64,000 nt of DNA, taken from positions 1 through 64,000 of the forward strand of contig NZ_LQPW01000143.1 of the NCBI RefSeq assembly GCF_002116635.1, written 5' to 3'. A program made the translations under genes and the position numbers. Below the pieces are notes generated by a model that was not told where the DNA came from, made no database searches, and saw only the letters and a list, made by a program, of their open reading frames with translations. This DNA comes from Mycobacterium szulgai (GTDB taxonomy: Bacteria > Actinomycetota > Actinomycetes > Mycobacteriales > Mycobacteriaceae). Shown here in pieces: positions 17,985 through 26,111 of this stretch (position 1 is its first letter; every line of letters begins with the position of its first letter).

Positions 17985-18758
17985 TCAAAAATTGGCGCGA
18001 TAGCTGTGCGATTCGCCCTGCGCCGAACGCAGTAAATAGATGTCCATGAGCCAGCCGTGCCGCTCGCGGGCGTCGGCGCGCAGTGCCACGATTCGCTCCC
18101 CCACCTCCCCGACCGTGCCCGCTACCAGCAATTCGTCGTCGGTGCCCAGATACGCGCCCCACCAGATCTGGGTGTCCGGCGGGCAGGACCGGAACGAGCA
18201 CTCGCCGTCGAGCATGACCACCGCCGAACCGGACAGCCCGTGCGCGCGCAGCTGTCTTCCCGTCGTAATCAGGACGGGCTCGCCAACTTCGTTGAGCGCA
18301 ATGCGGTGCCGGGCGGTCAGCGCCTGCACCGCGGTGATGCCCGGAATCACGTCGTAGCTGATGTCGACTTCAGCGGCGACGACCTCCAGGATGCGCAGTG
18401 TGCTGTCGTAGAGCGACGGATCGCCCCAGGCCAGAAAGGCGCCGACGCCATCGGGCTGCAGTTCGTCGCAGATGGCCGCCGCCCAGATCCGCGCGCGGGT
18501 GGCATGCCATTGCGAAACCCCTTCCCGATAGCCGGCCTCGACCGACCGCTGGGGGTCGGGCAGCTCGACGAATCGATAGCCGGGCTCGCGGATGAACCGC
18601 GCGCAGATCTTCCGGCGCAACGCCACCAGGTCGCTCTTGGCCTCACCTTTATCGATCGCGAAGAACACCTGGGTGTCGTTGAGCGCGTCGATCGCTTGGA
18701 CGGTCACATAGTCGGGGTCCCCGGCGCCGATGCCGATGACGTGGATATGCCGGCCCAT
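17985..18758 (-). CDS. cobF: Precorrin-6A synthase (deacetylating), CobF
   Basis: The 257-residue product is a SAM-dependent tetrapyrrole methyltransferase. It starts MGRHIHVIGIGAGDPDYVTVQA, with GAGDP near the N-terminus, the loop AWGDPSLYDST at about 105-115, and PGITAVQAL. CobF methylates precorrin-5 at C-1 with loss of acetate in aerobic cobalamin synthesis. M. tuberculosis is known to lack cobF, whereas several other mycobacteria keep it; here it lies between the Rv0944-like and Rv0943c-like genes. ATG at 18756-18758 is preferred; a TTG three codons upstream is also possible. Confidence 0.92.
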   Translation of the reverse strand: MGRHIHVIGIGAGDPDYVTVQAIDALNDTQVFFAIDKGEAKSDLVALRRKICARFIREPGYRFVELPDPQRSVEAGYREGVSQWHATRARIWAAAICDELQPDGVGAFLAWGDPSLYDSTLRILEVVAAEVDISYDVIPGITAVQALTARHRIALNEVGEPVLITTGRQLRAHGLSGSAVVMLDGECSFRSCPPDTQIWWGAYLGTDDELLVAGTVGEVGERIVALRADARERHGWLMDIYLLRSAQGESHSYRANF

Positions 18759-18824
18759 GCCGGTCAAACTAGTGGAGACCGTCCGTTACCTATCCGAGAC
18801 CGCCGGTACCCGGTACCAGAGGTA

Positions 18825-18853
18825 TTGACTAAGTAGTGTGATCTGCCTAACGT
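18825..18853 (+). promoter_or_regulatory. Probable SigA-type promoter for the di-iron oxygenase gene
   Basis: TTGACT at 18825-18830, a 17-base spacer and TAACGT at 18848-18853 form a near-consensus primary sigma promoter about 33 bases before the start at 18886. Two GGTACC repeats (around 18806-18817) lie just upstream of the -35 element and might be an operator. Confidence 0.5.
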
Positions 18854-18885
18854 CGGATTTACCCGATCGCGAAGGGACGTCAACG

Positions 18886-19791
18886 ATGACCACTGCGGTG
18901 AAACCAAGTGGGCCGAGTCGTGAAGAGTTCTCAGAGCGCCTGCTCAAAGGCTCGGTCAAGAAGTCCTACGAACCCGTCGTCGATATCGACTGGGATGCCC
19001 CGCTCGAACCGGACAAGTTCTATCTGCCGCCCCGCCTGGTGTCGTTGTACGGCACGCCGATGTGGGACGAGATGACCCGCGAGCAACAAATCGAGCTGTC
19101 CCGCCAGGAACTGGTGAACACGCTCTCGGCCGGAATCTGGTTCGAGAACATGCTCAATCAGTCCTTGTTGCGCACCATCCTGCACGAGGACCCGACCAGC
19201 CGGTCGACGCACTACAAGCTGACCGAACTGGGTGACGAGACCCGGCATATGGTGATGTTCGGCAAGGCCATCGAACGTATCGGCGCCAAACCGGTGCGCC
19301 CGCGGCGATTCCACCGGTGGGTCATCAATGCGCTGCCGCTGGCCTTCCAGCGGGGCTCGATGCTGTGGGTGGCGGCCCTGATCGGCGAGGAGATCTTCGA
19401 CTCGCTGCAGCGGCAGATGATGGATGATCCGGAATTGCAGCCAATCATCCAGCGGCTCATGCGAATTCACGTCACCGAAGAGGCCCGCCATATCCAGTTC
19501 GCCCGTGACGGCGCGCGCAAACGGGCGGCCGAAATGCCGCGGTTCAACCGCTGGTTCATGGCCAACATCAACGGGCTGGGTGGGTACTTCTTCAATTACC
19601 TGTTCAGCAACCCGATTCCGTATGCACGCACGGGCCTGGACGCAAAGCGGGCGCGACGGACCGCGCGCACCAGCGAGCATCGCCGGGAAACGCAGATTGC
19701 CGGCTTCGCTCCGCTGGCAGCGTTTTTGACCGAGGTGGGCCTGATGGGCCCGATCGCCCGCCGCGGCTGGAAGCGCAGCAGGTTTCTGTGA
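18886..19791 (+). CDS. AurF-like non-haem di-iron oxygenase
   Basis: The 301-residue product resembles the AurF/para-aminobenzoate N-oxygenase family. All expected iron ligands can be placed: Glu in WFENM, Glu and His in ETRHM, Glu in GEEIFD, and His-x3-Glu-x2-His in HVTEEARH. Such enzymes oxidise aryl-amines or hydroxylate other substrates with a di-iron centre; the substrate here is not known. ATG at 18886 is preferred to an upstream GTG because GAAGGGA lies nine bases before it. The stop overlaps the next start (GTGA), so it is coupled to the flavin monooxygenase-like gene. Confidence 0.85.
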   Translation: MTTAVKPSGPSREEFSERLLKGSVKKSYEPVVDIDWDAPLEPDKFYLPPRLVSLYGTPMWDEMTREQQIELSRQELVNTLSAGIWFENMLNQSLLRTILHEDPTSRSTHYKLTELGDETRHMVMFGKAIERIGAKPVRPRRFHRWVINALPLAFQRGSMLWVAALIGEEIFDSLQRQMMDDPELQPIIQRLMRIHVTEEARHIQFARDGARKRAAEMPRFNRWFMANINGLGGYFFNYLFSNPIPYARTGLDAKRARRTARTSEHRRETQIAGFAPLAAFLTEVGLMGPIARRGWKRSRFL

Positions 19792-20972
19792 CCCAGGCGC
19801 CGGCGCACTACCACGTCGTTGTTGTCGGCCACCCAGCCGCCGGTCTGCCCGCAGCAGCCCTGGTTCTGCCCAGCGATGAAGTCCTCGGTTCGGTCTTCGA
19901 CGACTCGACCGACACCTGGGTGCTGAGCACGGCCGACCAAACCGTGCGCGCGGGCGTCGTCCTCGCCACCGATCCGGCCGGCTATACGCCGTGGATACCC
20001 GAACTCCCCGGCGTCTTCGGGGGTCAGTCGTTTGCCGCGGCGGCCTGGGACGCCGATTTCGATCCAGCCGGCAAGCACATCGCGGTGATCGGCACCGACG
20101 CGGCCGCCGCCCACTACCTCGGCGGGCTGACCGAATCGGCGAGATCGGTAACAGCTTTCGCCCACGCGCCGCGCCGCTTCATCACCGAGATACCGCTGCC
20201 GTCCACCCGCGCCAGGCGCTGGCTGCGCCGCCATACCCGGCGCGAGCGGGCGCAGCCGGCGGTGCGACGGGTGAATTCGGCGATCCAGGCCGTGACGTCG
20301 TCGGGTATCCGCACCAGCGACGGCGTCGAGCACCGCGCCGACGTCATCATCTACGGCACCGGCTACGCCGTCGGCGACTCCGACTGGAATCTGGTCGGCT
20401 CGCGCGGGGTGACCATCCGCCAGGCCTGGGACGACGGCATGGAGCCGTTTTTCGGCGTGGCCGTGCACGGCTTCCCCAACTACTTCTTCCTGACCGGGCC
20501 CGATTTCGGTACCCAGGCGAGCTATATCGCCGAGTGCCTGCAACTCATGAACCACACCGCCAGCACCCGCATCGAGGTGCGCCGCAGCAGCCAGCAGCTG
20601 TTCAACGAGCGCGCCCAGCTGACACCCGCCGCCGCGCCGCCGGTGGCGGCCGCTTTCGACATGTCCTCGGACGCCCCCGATTCAGCGGAGGGTCATTGCG
20701 GCTATGACGGCACCGCGACCCTGGACCTGGGTGGCGTCCGCCACGCCGTGCGCGTCCGGCTCACCGGTCACCTTGACCCGATCGACGGCAATTACCACTG
20801 GCAGGGGACCGTGTTCGTGCGGCTGCCGCTGGAGTCGCTCAAGCACGGGCGGGCGGCCACGCTCACCGTCGGCGAACACAGCGCGCCTGCACGAATCATC
20901 GAAGAAACACCGTGGGGCACACACTCGGTCGCCGGCGTGGGCACACCGCCCTATGCCCGCAGTGGCCGCTGA
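19788..20972 (+). CDS. Flavin-containing (Baeyer-Villiger-like) monooxygenase homologue, degenerate nucleotide sites
   Basis: The 394-residue product corresponds by position and content to Rv0943c, annotated as a monooxygenase. The middle resembles the NADPH/FAD domain of Baeyer-Villiger enzymes (IIYGTGYAVG, FPNYFFLTGP). The N-terminal dinucleotide motif is abnormal (VVVVGHPAAGL instead of GxGxxG) and shortened, and the second reads VIGTDAAAAHY. The C-terminal ~100 residues form a beta-rich domain like those appended to this family (DUF4873-like). It starts with GTG overlapping the stop of the AurF-like gene, implying a joint reaction. Whether it binds FAD normally is doubtful. Confidence 0.8.
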   Translation: MTQAPAHYHVVVVGHPAAGLPAAALVLPSDEVLGSVFDDSTDTWVLSTADQTVRAGVVLATDPAGYTPWIPELPGVFGGQSFAAAAWDADFDPAGKHIAVIGTDAAAAHYLGGLTESARSVTAFAHAPRRFITEIPLPSTRARRWLRRHTRRERAQPAVRRVNSAIQAVTSSGIRTSDGVEHRADVIIYGTGYAVGDSDWNLVGSRGVTIRQAWDDGMEPFFGVAVHGFPNYFFLTGPDFGTQASYIAECLQLMNHTASTRIEVRRSSQQLFNERAQLTPAAAPPVAAAFDMSSDAPDSAEGHCGYDGTATLDLGGVRHAVRVRLTGHLDPIDGNYHWQGTVFVRLPLESLKHGRAATLTVGEHSAPARIIEETPWGTHSVAGVGTPPYARSGR

Positions 20973-21388
20973 CGCCACCCGCACATCCGTCGTCTGATGT
21001 GCGAATTCACCGCTTTCGGCGGTCAGAATCCCGATAGGCTGAGGATCTCCCAGGCAACAGGTTGGCCGCACGCTGTTAGTGGGTAATCCTGCTGGGTGGC
21101 GTGTGCTGCAGCAGACTACAGGGCAAACGAGAACGGTATGTTCGGCGTAGTGGCGGTCGGTGCTCCGGACTGGCGCGGTCGAGTCGGCTACTCGACCCGC
21201 GCCCAGGTTGCAGCGCAACAAGGTGCACAAATCGGGGCCGTTGTCCGAAGATAGAATTTCCGCCGTCAAACGTGCAGCACGAGAGGCGGCATCCTCAAGC
21301 AATTGGCGGGGCAGGAGTTCGAGGAGCAGGCGATGGAACCGGACGACCCGATAGCGCTGGCAGGCCGGTTCGTGCGAGGGTGGCTTCA
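20973..21388. other. 416-base intergenic region without a convincing gene
   Basis: No start-plus-ribosome-site frame with protein-like composition was found. A frame is open in phase with the STAS/HATPase gene from about 21101, but its translation is Arg/Cys-rich and unlike coding sequence. A possible SigF-type promoter lies at 21060-21085. Confidence 0.6.
21060..21085 (+). promoter_or_regulatory. Possible SigF-type promoter upstream of the STAS/HATPase gene
   Basis: GGTTG at 21060-21064, a 16-base spacer and GGGTA at 21081-21085 resemble the mycobacterial SigF pattern (GGTTT-N16/17-GGGTA). The 3' gene encodes a sigma-regulator-like protein, which makes this plausible, but the match is short and the distance to the start (about 300 bases) is long. 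Confidence 0.25.
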
Positions 21389-22153
21389 GTGAACGCGGTA
21401 GCCAAGTCCTCGAACTCGTTAGCCATTGCGGCCAGAACTGAGGAGTCGACCGTCTTCCTGACAGCCGACGGAGTGCTCGACGCCAACAATTCCGCCGAAC
21501 TCCGCGACACGGTCATGAAGGCCACCCTCGACGAGCCGTCGGCCGTCGTCATCGACGTGACAGGGCTTCAGGTTGCCGACGACGCCGGCTGGACGGTCTT
21601 CATCAGTGCGCGCTGGCAGGTCGACACCCGGCCCGACGTGCCGATCGTCCTGGTCTGCGGCAACCGCGCGGCCCGCGAGGCGATCACCCGCAGCGGGGTC
21701 ACCCGCTTCATGCCGGTGTATCCGACCGTGAAAGGGGCCAGTAAAGGCCTCGCGAAGATCGCGCGCCGCAACTTCCGCCATGCCCAAGCCCAACTGCCGG
21801 CCAACCTGACCAGCCTTCGCGAGTCCCGCCGGCTGGTACGCGAGTGGCTTACCGCCTGGTCGAAGCCGAGGCTGATTCCGGTGGCGTTGGTCGTGGTCAA
21901 CGTGTTCATCGAAAATGTCCTGGAACACACCGGCAGCGACCCGGTGGTGCGCGTCGAGTGCGACGGTCCGACCGCCACGATCGCGGTGTCCGACGGCAGC
22001 GGGGCGCCGGCGGTGCGGCTGTCCTCACCCCCGAAGGGCATTGACGTGTCCGGCTTGGCGATCGTCGACGCGCTGTCGCGAGCGTGGGGTAGCACGCCCA
22101 CCTCGTCGGGCAAAACGGTCTGGGCGGTCATCGGCCCGGAAAACCAGCTTTGA
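21389..22153 (+). CDS. STAS domain fused to RsbW-like ATPase domain (sigma-factor regulator-like)
   Basis: The 254-residue product has an N-terminal STAS (anti-anti-sigma) domain (~20-125) and a C-terminal HATPase domain (~150-254). The HATPase shows an N-box (ENVLEHTGS), the G1 box (VSDGSG) and a G2-like segment (GIDVSGLAIVDAL). In STAS proteins the phosphorylated Ser usually follows an Asp near this helix start; here the segment reads VADDAGW, with Asp in place of Ser. The start is taken as GTG at 21389, preceded by GAGGG; a GTG nine bases upstream is in phase. It corresponds in position to Rv0941c. The F420-type gene follows after one base. Confidence 0.8.
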   Translation: MNAVAKSSNSLAIAARTEESTVFLTADGVLDANNSAELRDTVMKATLDEPSAVVIDVTGLQVADDAGWTVFISARWQVDTRPDVPIVLVCGNRAAREAITRSGVTRFMPVYPTVKGASKGLAKIARRNFRHAQAQLPANLTSLRESRRLVREWLTAWSKPRLIPVALVVVNVFIENVLEHTGSDPVVRVECDGPTATIAVSDGSGAPAVRLSSPPKGIDVSGLAIVDALSRAWGSTPTSSGKTVWAVIGPENQL

Positions 22154-22154
22154 C

Positions 22155-23024
22155 GTGCGGTTCAGTTACGCGGAATCACTGACCGACCCGGCCTTCTATA
22201 TTCCCCTGGCCAAAGCGGCCGAGGCGGCCGGCTACCACAGCATGACGATCGCCGACAGCCTCGCCTACCCCTACGAGTCGGATTCGAAGTATCCGTACAC
22301 CCCCGACGGCAACCGCGAGTTTCTCGACGGCAAGGAAATCGTCGAAACCTTCGTCTTGACAGCGGCGTTGGGGGCGGTGACCACGACGCTGCGGTTCAAC
22401 TTCTTTGTGCTCAAGCTGCCCGTGCGCCCACCGGCGCTGGTGGCCAAGCAGGTGGGTTCGCTGGCCGCGTTGATCGGCAACCGGGTGGGCCTCGGGGTGG
22501 GCACTAGCCCGTGGCCCGAGGACTACGAGCTGATGGGTGTCCCATTCGCCAAGCGCGGCAAGCGGATGGACGAATGCATCGAGATCGTGCAGGGACTCAC
22601 CACCGGCGAGTACTTCGAGTTCCACGGCGAGTTCTACGACATTCCCAAGACGAAGATGTCCCCGGCTCCCAGCCAGCCGATCCCGATTCTGGTCGGCGGT
22701 CACGCCGATGCGGCGCTGCGGCGCGCGGCCCGGCTGGACGGCTGGATGCACGGCGGCGGCAGCGACCCCGAGGAACTCGATCGACTCATCAAGCGCGTCA
22801 AACAGTTTCGCGCCGAAGAGGGTAAAACGGGCCCGTTCGAGATTCACGTGATCTCGATGGACAGCTACACCGTCGACGGTATCAAGCGCCTGGAGGACAA
22901 GGGCGTCACCGACGTCATCGTCGGCTTTCGCTGGCCCTACATCAACGGACCCGACACTGAGCCGCTGGAGCGCAAGATCCGCAACCTGGAGAAGTACGCC
23001 GACAAAGTGATGTCCAAAGTCTAA
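22155..23024 (+). CDS. F420-dependent/LLM-class oxidoreductase (Rv0940c-like)
   Basis: The 289-residue product is a luciferase-like TIM barrel. It starts VRFSYAESLTDPAFYIPLAK, with the family segments GLGVGTSPWPEDYELMGVPF and IPILVGGHADAALRRAARLDGWM. Members use reduced F420 or FMN; the substrate is unknown. GTG at 22155 is the start, one base after the upstream stop, so it is co-transcribed with the STAS/HATPase gene. The stop overlaps the stop of the opposite SDR gene (23021). In M. tuberculosis the next gene on this side is Rv0939; here 26 kb of extra genes follow. Confidence 0.9.
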   Translation: MRFSYAESLTDPAFYIPLAKAAEAAGYHSMTIADSLAYPYESDSKYPYTPDGNREFLDGKEIVETFVLTAALGAVTTTLRFNFFVLKLPVRPPALVAKQVGSLAALIGNRVGLGVGTSPWPEDYELMGVPFAKRGKRMDECIEIVQGLTTGEYFEFHGEFYDIPKTKMSPAPSQPIPILVGGHADAALRRAARLDGWMHGGGSDPEELDRLIKRVKQFRAEEGKTGPFEIHVISMDSYTVDGIKRLEDKGVTDVIVGFRWPYINGPDTEPLERKIRNLEKYADKVMSKV

Positions 23025-23824
23025 GCACTGCAGGAATTCTCGCTGAGGAGCGCTCGGATTTGGGGCATGGCCGGCAAGTGCGCAAGCAGGCCGCTGTCGG
23101 CGGCGATCACCTGCCCGGTAATGAGCGCCGCCCGGTCCGAGGCCAGGAAACAGACCAGTTCGGCGATGTCACGCGGTTCGCCGATGCGCCCGCCAAGGTG
23201 GTGGGCGGTGAAAATCTCGACGATCGGCTGCGGCAGCCCCACCTGGAGTTTCGGGGTGCGCACCAAACCGGGCGCGATCGCGTTGCAGCGGATACCGTGG
23301 CACCCGTATTGCGTTGCCACATAACGGGTCAGGGTTTCGATAGCGGCCTTGGTGCAGGCGTATGCCGTCGACATGTCGTAGGCGGCATGGGCGGTTGCCG
23401 AAGAGATGTTGACGATAGCGCCCCCGCCCGAGCTGATGAGCCGGGGAATCGCATGCTTGCACATGAGCATGGTGCCGCGGGCATTGACCGCGAAGGTCTG
23501 GTCCCACATATCGGCTGTCATCTCGGTGACCAGCGCGTCGGCGACGTCGGCATGCGCGGCGTTGTTGTCCACGACATCGAGCCGGCCCAATGTGTCGACG
23601 GTGAAATCGATCAGGGCGCGCACTGATGCTTCGTCGGTGAGATCGACCGCGTGGTGGACGGCTCCCTCGCCGACGGCGGCGGCTGCGCCGGCGAGGTCGG
23701 TCTCGGCCAGGTCGGCCAACACAACATGGGCACCCGCGTGCGCCAACACCCGCGACGTCTCTAATCCGATACCACCGCATGCACCGGTGACAATCGCAAC
23801 CTTGCCTTCGAGTTCTGCTGCCAT
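23021..23824 (-). CDS. Short-chain dehydrogenase/reductase
   Basis: The 267-residue product starts MAAELEGKVAIVTGACGGIG. It has the TGxxxGxG cofactor motif, a modified NNA motif (DVVDNNAAH), catalytic Ser in NISSAT and YxxxK in YACTKAA. The C-terminus (AADSGLLAHLP) has the usual SDR end plus a short extension. ATG at 23824 is chosen because it places the Rossmann strand normally; an ATG at 23848 would overlap the preceding P450 gene. It probably oxidises or reduces a hydroxyl made by that P450; the two genes form a minus-strand operon. Confidence 0.88.
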   Translation of the reverse strand: MAAELEGKVAIVTGACGGIGLETSRVLAHAGAHVVLADLAETDLAGAAAAVGEGAVHHAVDLTDEASVRALIDFTVDTLGRLDVVDNNAAHADVADALVTEMTADMWDQTFAVNARGTMLMCKHAIPRLISSGGGAIVNISSATAHAAYDMSTAYACTKAAIETLTRYVATQYGCHGIRCNAIAPGLVRTPKLQVGLPQPIVEIFTAHHLGGRIGEPRDIAELVCFLASDRAALITGQVIAADSGLLAHLPAMPQIRALLSENSCSA

Positions 23825-23838
23825 AGCCGCTCGGCTGA

Positions 23839-25110
23839 CTAGTCCCATACCACCGGAAGCGCCGACGGCCTGCGGAAGTGCATGCCGGTGATCAACGGCG
23901 GCGGCGCATCGGGATCGCAGCGCAAATTGGGCAGGTTGTCCAACATCGCCTCGATCAGTGCCGTGATCTGGCGCCGAGTGGTGTTGATGCCCGTGCAGAT
24001 ATGCGGACCGAAACCGAAGCTGACGTGGTGTGGTCCCGTGCGCCCGATGCGGAACTCGTCGGGATCGGGCGGATAAGCCTCGGGGTCCCTGTTGGCCGAC
24101 CCGATGGCCACCAGCAGCGGCGTTCCGGCAGCGAGCTTCGTGCCTCGAATAACAACCTCGCGGGTGGTGATGCGCGGCAAGAAGACCGCAGGCGATTCGA
24201 GGCGCTCGCCCTCGACGAGCGCCAGCTGCAGGCGGCTGCGATCCCGGCGGATACGTTCCAGCTCGTCTGGCCGTTGCAGCAGCAGCGTCAACGTGTTCAA
24301 GAACTGGCGGGTCGTGTTATCCGTCGCCGCCAGCAGCAGCGCCCGCATGAACGACGTGATCTGCTCGTCGTCGAGAACGCCGCCGTCATACTCGGCTCGG
24401 ATAAGGGAACTGACAAGGTCGTTTCGCGACGCACCGGCTGCCCGCGCGCGCTGCACGACCGGCAGCAGGCGATGCCATTGCCGCTCCGAGGCCTCGACGG
24501 CTCGGTCGAACCTGCGCCGAACTTGCTCTGCTTGCACCGGATCTGGGGTGGACCACCCCGCCAGCAGGATGCTCAGTCCATCGATCTCGAACTCTTCGTA
24601 GCTGTCTTCGTGGTCCTGCAGGCCCAAGATTTCATACGTCGCCCGCAACGGGTATTCCAGAGCCACTTCGATGAGGTCCGCACCGCGCTTGGAAGCCATC
24701 TCCGCCACGAGCTTTGCGGCCAGTGGCCGAAAGGTGTTCTCGTCCCACGCATTCAGGAGCTTGCCGCCGAAAACCGATTGCAGGTAGCCGCGCCACTGGC
24801 GGTGCTCGGCGCCGTCCAGCGCCAGGATCGAGCGCCCGATCAAAGCACCCTGGGAGACTTCCCAGATGCTGCTCGAGAAGGTTTCCGAATCGCGCAGGAC
24901 GGCCATGATGTCGTCGTAGCGAAACACCGTGTACGTCTCGTCCGCGCGGTCACCGATGAAGGACGGAACTCCGAGTTCAACCATGATGTCGCCCTTCATC
25001 ACCGGCGTCTCGCGCCGGTGCCGGGCGAGCACCGAATAGGGATCATCCATCGTCGACACGCGGAAGGCTTCCCCGAGTTCTTCTGAGAGTTGGGCAACCG
25101 ATGGGCTCAT
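23839..25110 (-). CDS. Cytochrome P450 with Asn in place of the conserved I-helix Thr
   Basis: The 423-residue product carries the P450 haem loop FGFGPHICTG (Cys thiolate ligand) and the ExxR motif (EGER, followed by LESP). The I-helix reads AATDNTT: where most P450s have A-G-x-D/E-T-T, Asn occupies the first Thr position. Class I bacterial P450s need ferredoxin and ferredoxin reductase; none is adjacent. The ATG at 25110 is chosen because the N-terminal sequence SPSVAQLSEELGEAF begins there. A palindromic operator lies about 71 bp upstream. It heads an operon with the SDR at 23021. Confidence 0.93.
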   Translation of the reverse strand: MSPSVAQLSEELGEAFRVSTMDDPYSVLARHRRETPVMKGDIMVELGVPSFIGDRADETYTVFRYDDIMAVLRDSETFSSSIWEVSQGALIGRSILALDGAEHRQWRGYLQSVFGGKLLNAWDENTFRPLAAKLVAEMASKRGADLIEVALEYPLRATYEILGLQDHEDSYEEFEIDGLSILLAGWSTPDPVQAEQVRRRFDRAVEASERQWHRLLPVVQRARAAGASRNDLVSSLIRAEYDGGVLDDEQITSFMRALLLAATDNTTRQFLNTLTLLLQRPDELERIRRDRSRLQLALVEGERLESPAVFLPRITTREVVIRGTKLAAGTPLLVAIGSANRDPEAYPPDPDEFRIGRTGPHHVSFGFGPHICTGINTTRRQITALIEAMLDNLPNLRCDPDAPPPLITGMHFRRPSALPVVWD

Positions 25111-25172
25111 GGGTGCGACGCTAACAGGGCGACGGCGCGTTTTTAAGGCTTGTGATGCCGCACATCCAACAA

Positions 25173-25190
25173 TTGAGTCATTTGACTGAT
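25173..25190. promoter_or_regulatory. Palindromic operator copy 1 (P450/SDR divergent promoter)
   Basis: TTGAGTCATTTGACTGAT is a near-perfect inverted repeat: left half TTGAGTCA, right half TGACTGAT. It lies between divergent genes, 71 bp from the P450 start (25110) and about 70 bp from the mycofactocin-type SDR start (25254). Two other copies occur at 31331 and 34567. The surrounding ~60 bases are also similar among the three sites (see findings). Confidence 0.75.
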
Positions 25191-25253
25191 CAAACGAATC
25201 ACCAAGCGAGACATAGTCCTTGATCAAGTGCGCCAATTGAGATGAGGACGGCG

Positions 25254-26075
25254 ATGGCAGAGTTGACGAACCGAGTCGCGTTGATTACCGGAGCTGCCCG
25301 CGGGCAGGGCCGAAGTCACGCGGTCGCGCTGGCAGGCGAGGGTGCCGACATCATCGCCATCGATATCGCCGCCGACATCGAATCAATTCCATATCCGTTG
25401 GCGACCAAGGAAGAACTCGAGGAGACAGCACAACTCGTGCGCGACACCGGGCGACGGGCCGCCACCTATCTCGCCGACGTGCGCCAGCTGGCCGACCTGC
25501 GGGAGTGCGTGCAGTTGGGTACCGCCGAACTCGGCGACATCGACGTAGTGGTGGCCAATGCCGGTGTGGTGGGCGTCGGAAAGACCGACCCGCATGACGA
25601 ACAGGTGTACCGCGACGTCGTCGAAGTCAACCTGTTCGGTGTGTGGAACACGATCGCCGCGACCGTGCCATCGATCATCCGCAAGGGCCGGGGCGGCTCG
25701 ATCATCTTGACCGGCTCGACACAGGGACTGGTGGGCCGCGGCGGCGACGGCTCCGCGGCCATGTTCGCCTACGCGGCCTCTAAGCACGGCGTCGTGGGGC
25801 TGATGCGCTCTGCCGCGAATGCCTATGCGCAGCACAACATCCGGGTCAACACGGTACATCCCACCGGGGTGGCTACGCCCATGGTCACCAACGACTACGC
25901 TGCCGAGTCCTTTCAGGGCAGTCCGACGGCAGCCAAGGTCTCCACCAACCTGCTACCCGTTTCACTCATCGAAGCCCAGGATGTGACCGATGCGGTGGTG
26001 TGGCTGGCCAGCGACAAAGCGCGATATGTCACCGGTGTCAGCTTGCCGGTCGACGCCGGCTTCACCGTGATGTGA
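25254..26075 (+). CDS. Mycofactocin-coupled-type SDR oxidoreductase
   Basis: The 273-residue product starts MAELTNRVALITGAARGQGR. It has the classical SDR motifs GAARGQGRSHA, VANAGVVG, TGSTQG and YAASKHG. The insert after the second beta strand (PYPLATKEELEETAQLV) is characteristic of the SDR subfamily that keeps its nicotinamide cofactor bound and passes electrons to mycofactocin. ATG at 25254 has GAGGA seven bases before it; an ATG at 25242 is also in phase. It faces the amidohydrolase gene tail to tail and shares its control region with the P450 at 25110. Substrate unknown, likely an alcohol. Confidence 0.9.
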   Translation: MAELTNRVALITGAARGQGRSHAVALAGEGADIIAIDIAADIESIPYPLATKEELEETAQLVRDTGRRAATYLADVRQLADLRECVQLGTAELGDIDVVVANAGVVGVGKTDPHDEQVYRDVVEVNLFGVWNTIAATVPSIIRKGRGGSIILTGSTQGLVGRGGDGSAAMFAYAASKHGVVGLMRSAANAYAQHNIRVNTVHPTGVATPMVTNDYAAESFQGSPTAAKVSTNLLPVSLIEAQDVTDAVVWLASDKARYVTGVSLPVDAGFTVM

Positions 26076-26111
26076 CAGTGATGTGACAACCACCGCGGGC
26101 TCGCAGAGCGG

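Noticed and set aside
21101..21388. N-terminal extension of the STAS/HATPase protein
   Set aside because: The composition is unlike coding sequence and a better start with GAGGG lies at 21389.
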